NCBI GenBank assembly: GCA_003550305.1 | Contig: QKYT01000414.1 | Span: 41,216-63,457, forward strand | Direction: 5' to 3' | DNA length: 22,242 nucleotides | DNA from: Glomus cerebriforme | Taxonomy: Eukaryota > Glomeromycota > Glomeromycetes > Glomerales > Glomeraceae | Shown: piece after piece, positions 19,201 to 22,242 of the stretch | Position numbering within the stretch: position 1 is the first letter of the stretch | Layout of the letters: each line of letters begins with the position of its first letter | Position numbers and translations under genes: made by a program | The notes under the pieces: model-generated | The model's database searches: none | Told to the model about the DNA's origin: nothing | What the model saw: the letters and a program-made list of their open reading frames with translations, nothing else

Positions 19201-19832
19201 ACTTAATATTTTTTTAATATAATATAAATAGTTATTATATAATTATAATTTTATTTATTTTAGATTTACTTATCTAATAAATATATTAAAAAATAATTTT
19301 TTTATAAATTAAAAATAAAATTTTATTAAAATTTATTAAAAATCTTTAAAATCAGGTCCAGATTATTATATTGGCCAATATTAAACATAATTCTAGCCAA
19401 ATTTGAAAATAATTTGGACTAAAAGTGTCTGATTATTTTCAGAATTTTTTTTTTTAAAATATCTTACTACTAATACGTCCTTTTTTTGTCACTATGAATG
19501 GGTGGAGGAAGCAGCAATGGCTCTTTTCCTGTAGGTACTAATGACCTCTACCCATCCATAGAGGAGGGGCTTTTTGCAAGATTAATTAANAAAAAAAAAA
19601 TTGAAATTGAAAAAGAAAAAAAAATGAAAAAAGGCTTATTATATATTTTTTTTGTATTACGTGTATCATATGATACGAGCCGCAGTTTATTTTAAAAAAA
19701 AAATAAACTGCGCATCATACTTATCAATTAAGCCACAACTACAATTTATTTTAGTTAATCATTATTTAAACCTTAAATCAGCAACTTTTAATTGCCATTT
19801 AAACTTTGAACTTTGTTCTAGAAATTGAGAAA
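19201..19832. other. Spacer with several palindromes
   Basis: Contains a 14-bp perfect palindrome ATATTGGCCAATAT (19368-19381) and an 11-bp inverted repeat with one mismatch, ATGGGTGGAGG (19498-19508) and CCTCTACCCAT (19545-19555), in a GC-richer patch to 19575 that ends in a T run. Two further palindromes are listed separately. No open frame with protein-like content. Confidence 0.5.
19663..19712. repeat. Adjacent perfect palindromes
   Basis: GTATCATATGATAC (19663-19676) is a perfect 14-bp palindrome. Four bases on, CGCAGTTTATTTT (19681-19693) and its exact complement (19700-19712) form a 13-bp stem around A6. The flanking CATCATAC after the right arm resembles the inverse of the first palindrome, so the whole may fold as one larger imperfect hairpin, as in a fold-back MITE. 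Confidence 0.65.
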
Positions 19833-21133
19833 CAGTTAATTTCTTCATGAAATTTACCATTTTTTTAATTTTTTTTTAAAGAAACATTTTTAACGTTTCT
19901 TTTTTTTCTTTTGTAGGTCTCTCAGTTTTCAGTTTGATACTGAAAAGTGAGAAACGGTAAGTTTTTTCACGAAACTTACCATTTTTTTTGTTTTTTTTAG
20001 AAATGCTTATTACTACTTCTTTTCTTTTCTTATAGGTTCTCTGAGCTCTTCAGTCTAAAATGGGAAGGGAAACGGTAAGTTTCTTTACAAAACTTGTCAT
20101 TTTTTTTCTTTTTTTTAGAAACGTTTTTTACCAATTCTTTTTCTTTTCTTGTAGACTCTCCTTTGGTTTGGGCACTTGGAATTAGAAAACAGTAAGTTTT
20201 GTAATGAAACTTACTGTTCTTTTTTTTTGTTTTTTTTTAAATAGAAACATTTTTAACATTTCTTCTTTTTTCTTCTTATAGGTTCTTGAATTTTATTTCG
20301 GGTATAGAAGTTTATTCGCGAAATTTCCATATGATGCATTTACTTAAAGAATCATTAGTAGAAATGACTAACGTTTCTTTTTTTTATTTTTTTTTGTAAG
20401 ATCAGGTTTTTTTTCAATTTCGGCTTAGAAATCTGGTAAGTTTCAAAGTTATAATTTCGAAACTTTCTTTTCAGAACGTAAGTTTCATAACGAAACTTTA
20501 TTTTTTTTTGTTTTTTTTAAGAAACGTTCTAACTGAATGTTTCTTCTTTTTTTTTTGTAGATTCGGCTCTGGGAATTCAGATTTGAAAATGTAAGTTTCA
20601 TAACGTTCATTTCATTGCGAAACTTTGTTTTTCATTTTTTTTCTTTAAGAAATATTCTAATCGACTGTTTCTTCTTTTTTTTTATAGATTCAGCTCTGGA
20701 AATTCAGAATTCGTGTAAGTTTCATAATGAATATTTCATTACAAAACTTCATTTTTTTTTGTTTTATTTTTTAAAAAACGTTCTTACTGAACATTTTTTT
20801 TTTGTAAGTTTAGAAACTAAAATATAAGTTTCATAACATTCATTTCATTACAAACTTCATTTTTCATTTTTTTTCTTTGTATAGAAATATTCTAACTGAA
20901 TGTTTCTTTTTTTTGTAGATTTGGTTTTGGAAATAGAAACAGAAACATAAGTTTTATAACGTTCATTTTGTTATAAACTTCATTTTTCATTTTTTTTCTT
21001 TGTATAGAAACATTCTAACTGAATGTTTTTCTTTTTTTTTGTAGATTTGATTTGTTCCTTGAAATTTGGATTTTTGGGAATCAGAAATGTAAGTGACACA
21101 ACTTAGTTGTGAAACTTAGTTACTTTTTTGTAG
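19833..21133 (+). repeat. Tandem array of ~11 intron-plus-microexon units
   Basis: Units of about 115-125 bp repeat head to tail. Each has a donor-like GTAAGTTT, a GAAACTT(AC) segment, T-rich sequence, (A)GAAAC...TTCTAACTGAATGTTTC, a T/C tract and TAG, then 27-44 nt of non-T-rich sequence before the next donor. Intron-like parts: 19957-20035, 20075-20154, 20192-20281, 20478-20560, 20591-20687, 20715-20808, 20824-20918, 20947-21044 and 21089-21133. Exon-like parts: 19917-19956 (40 nt), 20036-20074 (39), 20155-20191 (37), 20401-20435 (35), 20561-20590 (30), 20688-20714 (27), 20919-20946 (28), 21045-21088 (44). Two donors are ATAAGTTT (20824, 20947), one is GTTAATTT (19835), one is lost near 20310. 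It could be a real multi-microexon transcript, an expanded introner-like element, or a satellite grown from one intron. Confidence 0.75.
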
Positions 21134-21569
21134 GTTTCAGATTTGGATATCAGAACTGAATAGTTAGTTAGTATAGTATAGTTAGTATATCTAGGAAGAA
21201 TTTGTAATTTAATACATTTTTAATAAATGAAAGTAGTTTAAACATAATAAAATCAATTAATAATACTTTTATTTATTAAATGTAGTTAATATATGCTAAA
21301 ATTTGTATTGTTATACGTATTTTTCAACATTTTTATATGCATTTTTCAACTAATTATACGTGTTTTTCAACTAATCTAGTATTATTATACGCATTTTTAA
21401 ACTGCTATTATTTTACTATATGTTGTTATACACCTAAAAAANTNTTNNNCAATGCATTTTTAATCACGTTGGTTGATAAAGGGTTCATTGCGCAACACTT
21501 TTTTGGTATTGAGCGACACATAACGTATGTTTACACTTTATACGCCTGTTCAAAACTTCCTGATATATA
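21117..21569 (+). repeat. Left arm of a large inverted repeat
   Basis: From AGTTACTTTTTTGTAGGTT (21118 on) to CTTCCTGATATATA (21556-21569) this arm matches the reverse complement of 21781-22242 at roughly 93-95% by eye, with a few small indels. It begins inside the last intron-like unit of the preceding array. It contains four copies of an 18-mer of the type TTATACGYRTTTTTCAAC at 21311, 21333, 21354 and 21385. N positions at 21442-21450 can be read from the other arm. Several differences between arms are CG against TG or CA. Confidence 0.85.
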
Positions 21570-21604
21570 CAATAGAGCAATATAAACCATTTTTATTAAC
21601 TTAA

Positions 21605-21785
21605 CAACAAAAAAAGAAAAGAACCCAAATAGGATTTGGTCTTACTGCTTAATTTGTTAGAAATGTTGGATTGGTAATTGAATGTTATAAATGCAATAAA
21701 TGGCATGTACTATATAGAAAAAGTAAATTGTCTTCCTTTGAAATATCCTCTTTGGAAAGGTATCTAGATACTATTCAATATATAT
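21605..21785 (+). pseudogene. Zinc-ribbon-like coding fragment in the palindrome spacer
   Basis: The forward frame reads KKKRTQIGFGLTA, a TAA at 21650-21652, then FVRNVGLVIECYKCNKW and HVLYRKSKLSSFEISSLERY, LDTIQYI, at which point the right arm begins and the frame continues meaninglessly into it. The C-x2-C pair, Trp after it and the 'LxxxE...LE..L..IQY' helix recall, from memory, a zinc-ribbon-like module common in Rhizophagus repeated proteins, in which a second Cys (usually Tyr-x-Cys-Gly) should follow directly after IQY. That half is absent, exactly at the arm boundary. The TAA fits a CAA codon by transition. No start codon is present. Confidence 0.5.
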
Positions 21786-22242
21786 ATCATCAGGAAGTTT
21801 TGAACAGGCATATAAAGTGTAAACATACGTCATGTGTCGCTCAACACCAAAAAAGTGTTGTGCAATGGACCCTTTATCAACCAACGTGATTAAAAATGCA
21901 TTGCGTAATATTTTTTAGGTGTATAACAATATATAGTAAAATAATAGCAGTTTAAAAATACATATAACAATACTAGATTAGTTGAAAAACACATATAATT
22001 AGTTGAAAAATGCATATAAAAATNTTGAAAAANGNGTATAACAATACAAATTTTAGCATATATTAACTACATTTAATAAATAAAAGCATTGTTAAACTTG
22101 TCAAATTGATTTTATCATGTTTAAACTACTTTTATTTATTAAAAATATATTAAATTACAAATTCTTCCTAGATACTAACTATGCTATACTAACTAACTAT
22201 TCAATTCTAATATCCAAATCCAGAACCTACAAAAAAGTAACT
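21781..22242 (-). repeat. Right arm of the large inverted repeat, reaching the window edge
   Basis: Inverted copy of 21117-21569, with three extra bases near its inner end. It still matches at the last base of the window (ACCTACAAAAAAGTAACT is the complement of the arm's AGTTACTTTTTTGTAGGT), so the outer boundary is not seen. Ns at 22024-22035 correspond to the 18-mer region of the left arm. Confidence 0.85.

Noticed and set aside
19498..19575. Possible small structured RNA (GC-richer hairpin followed by a T run)
   Set aside because: Only an 11-bp imperfect stem with a 36-nt loop; no match to snRNA, tRNA or snoRNA boxes that I can recognise.
20615..20827. 70-codon plus-strand frame
   Set aside because: It reads through donor, T-tract and acceptor signals of the intron-like array, so the translation is an artefact.
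1..22242. CRISPR array, tRNA or rRNA genes
   Set aside because: No evenly spaced identical repeats with unique spacers, no GGTTCRANNCC-type B box with matching acceptor arms, and no conserved rRNA blocks were seen.

Overview
The window looks like nuclear DNA of a very AT-rich eukaryote, most likely an arbuscular mycorrhizal fungus of the Rhizophagus irregularis type. This is inferred from overall composition, from short introns (60-97 nt) with GTAAG donors and long T-tract/TAG acceptors, and from degenerate protein families that I recall as expanded in Glomeromycota: C2H2 finger proteins, coiled-coil proteins and pogo/Tigger transposases. No bacterial, organellar, tRNA or rRNA gene was recognised. 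Scattered N positions are in the supplied sequence and limit several calls.

Only one gene looks intact: a 202-residue C2H2-finger protein at 67-675 on the minus strand, with a duplicated promoter motif upstream. Almost everything else is decaying. Coding remnants lie at 1927-2250, 6003-6173, 6830-8059 (minus; pogo/Tigger transposase), 8437-9144, 9340-10040, 11208-11675 (one stop), 11856-12453 (short exons with good splice sites), 12405-12629 (minus; coiled coil), 14326-14788, 14948-15098 and 15480-16060 (all minus), 16202-16621 (a coding repeat) and 17267-17548. Several keep one reading frame for hundreds of bases while collecting only TAA, TAG or TGA codons. That points to base transitions rather than indels. 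In the coding repeat at 16265-16510 one codon position reads TGA four times, CAA twice and TAA once, which is the full set of transition products of an ancestral CGA, as expected from deamination of methylated CpG.

The stretches between remnants hold low-complexity AT sequence, tandem repeats (47-bp units at 3194-3410; intron-like units at 4309-4620; a TGACCGGC-type array at 10716-10985; an AAAACC repeat at 13950-14078) and short inverted repeats that could be MITEs.

The right end is the most unusual part. From 19833 to 21133 about eleven tandem units each look like a very short exon plus an intron: GTAAGTTT donor, hairpins, a CTAAC-like branch site, a T-tract and TAG. This runs straight into an inverted repeat with arms of about 450 bp (21117-21569 and 21781-22242) around a ~210-bp spacer carrying a broken zinc-ribbon-like coding fragment. 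The window ends while the arms still match, so a mirrored copy of the intron-like array may lie just beyond it.
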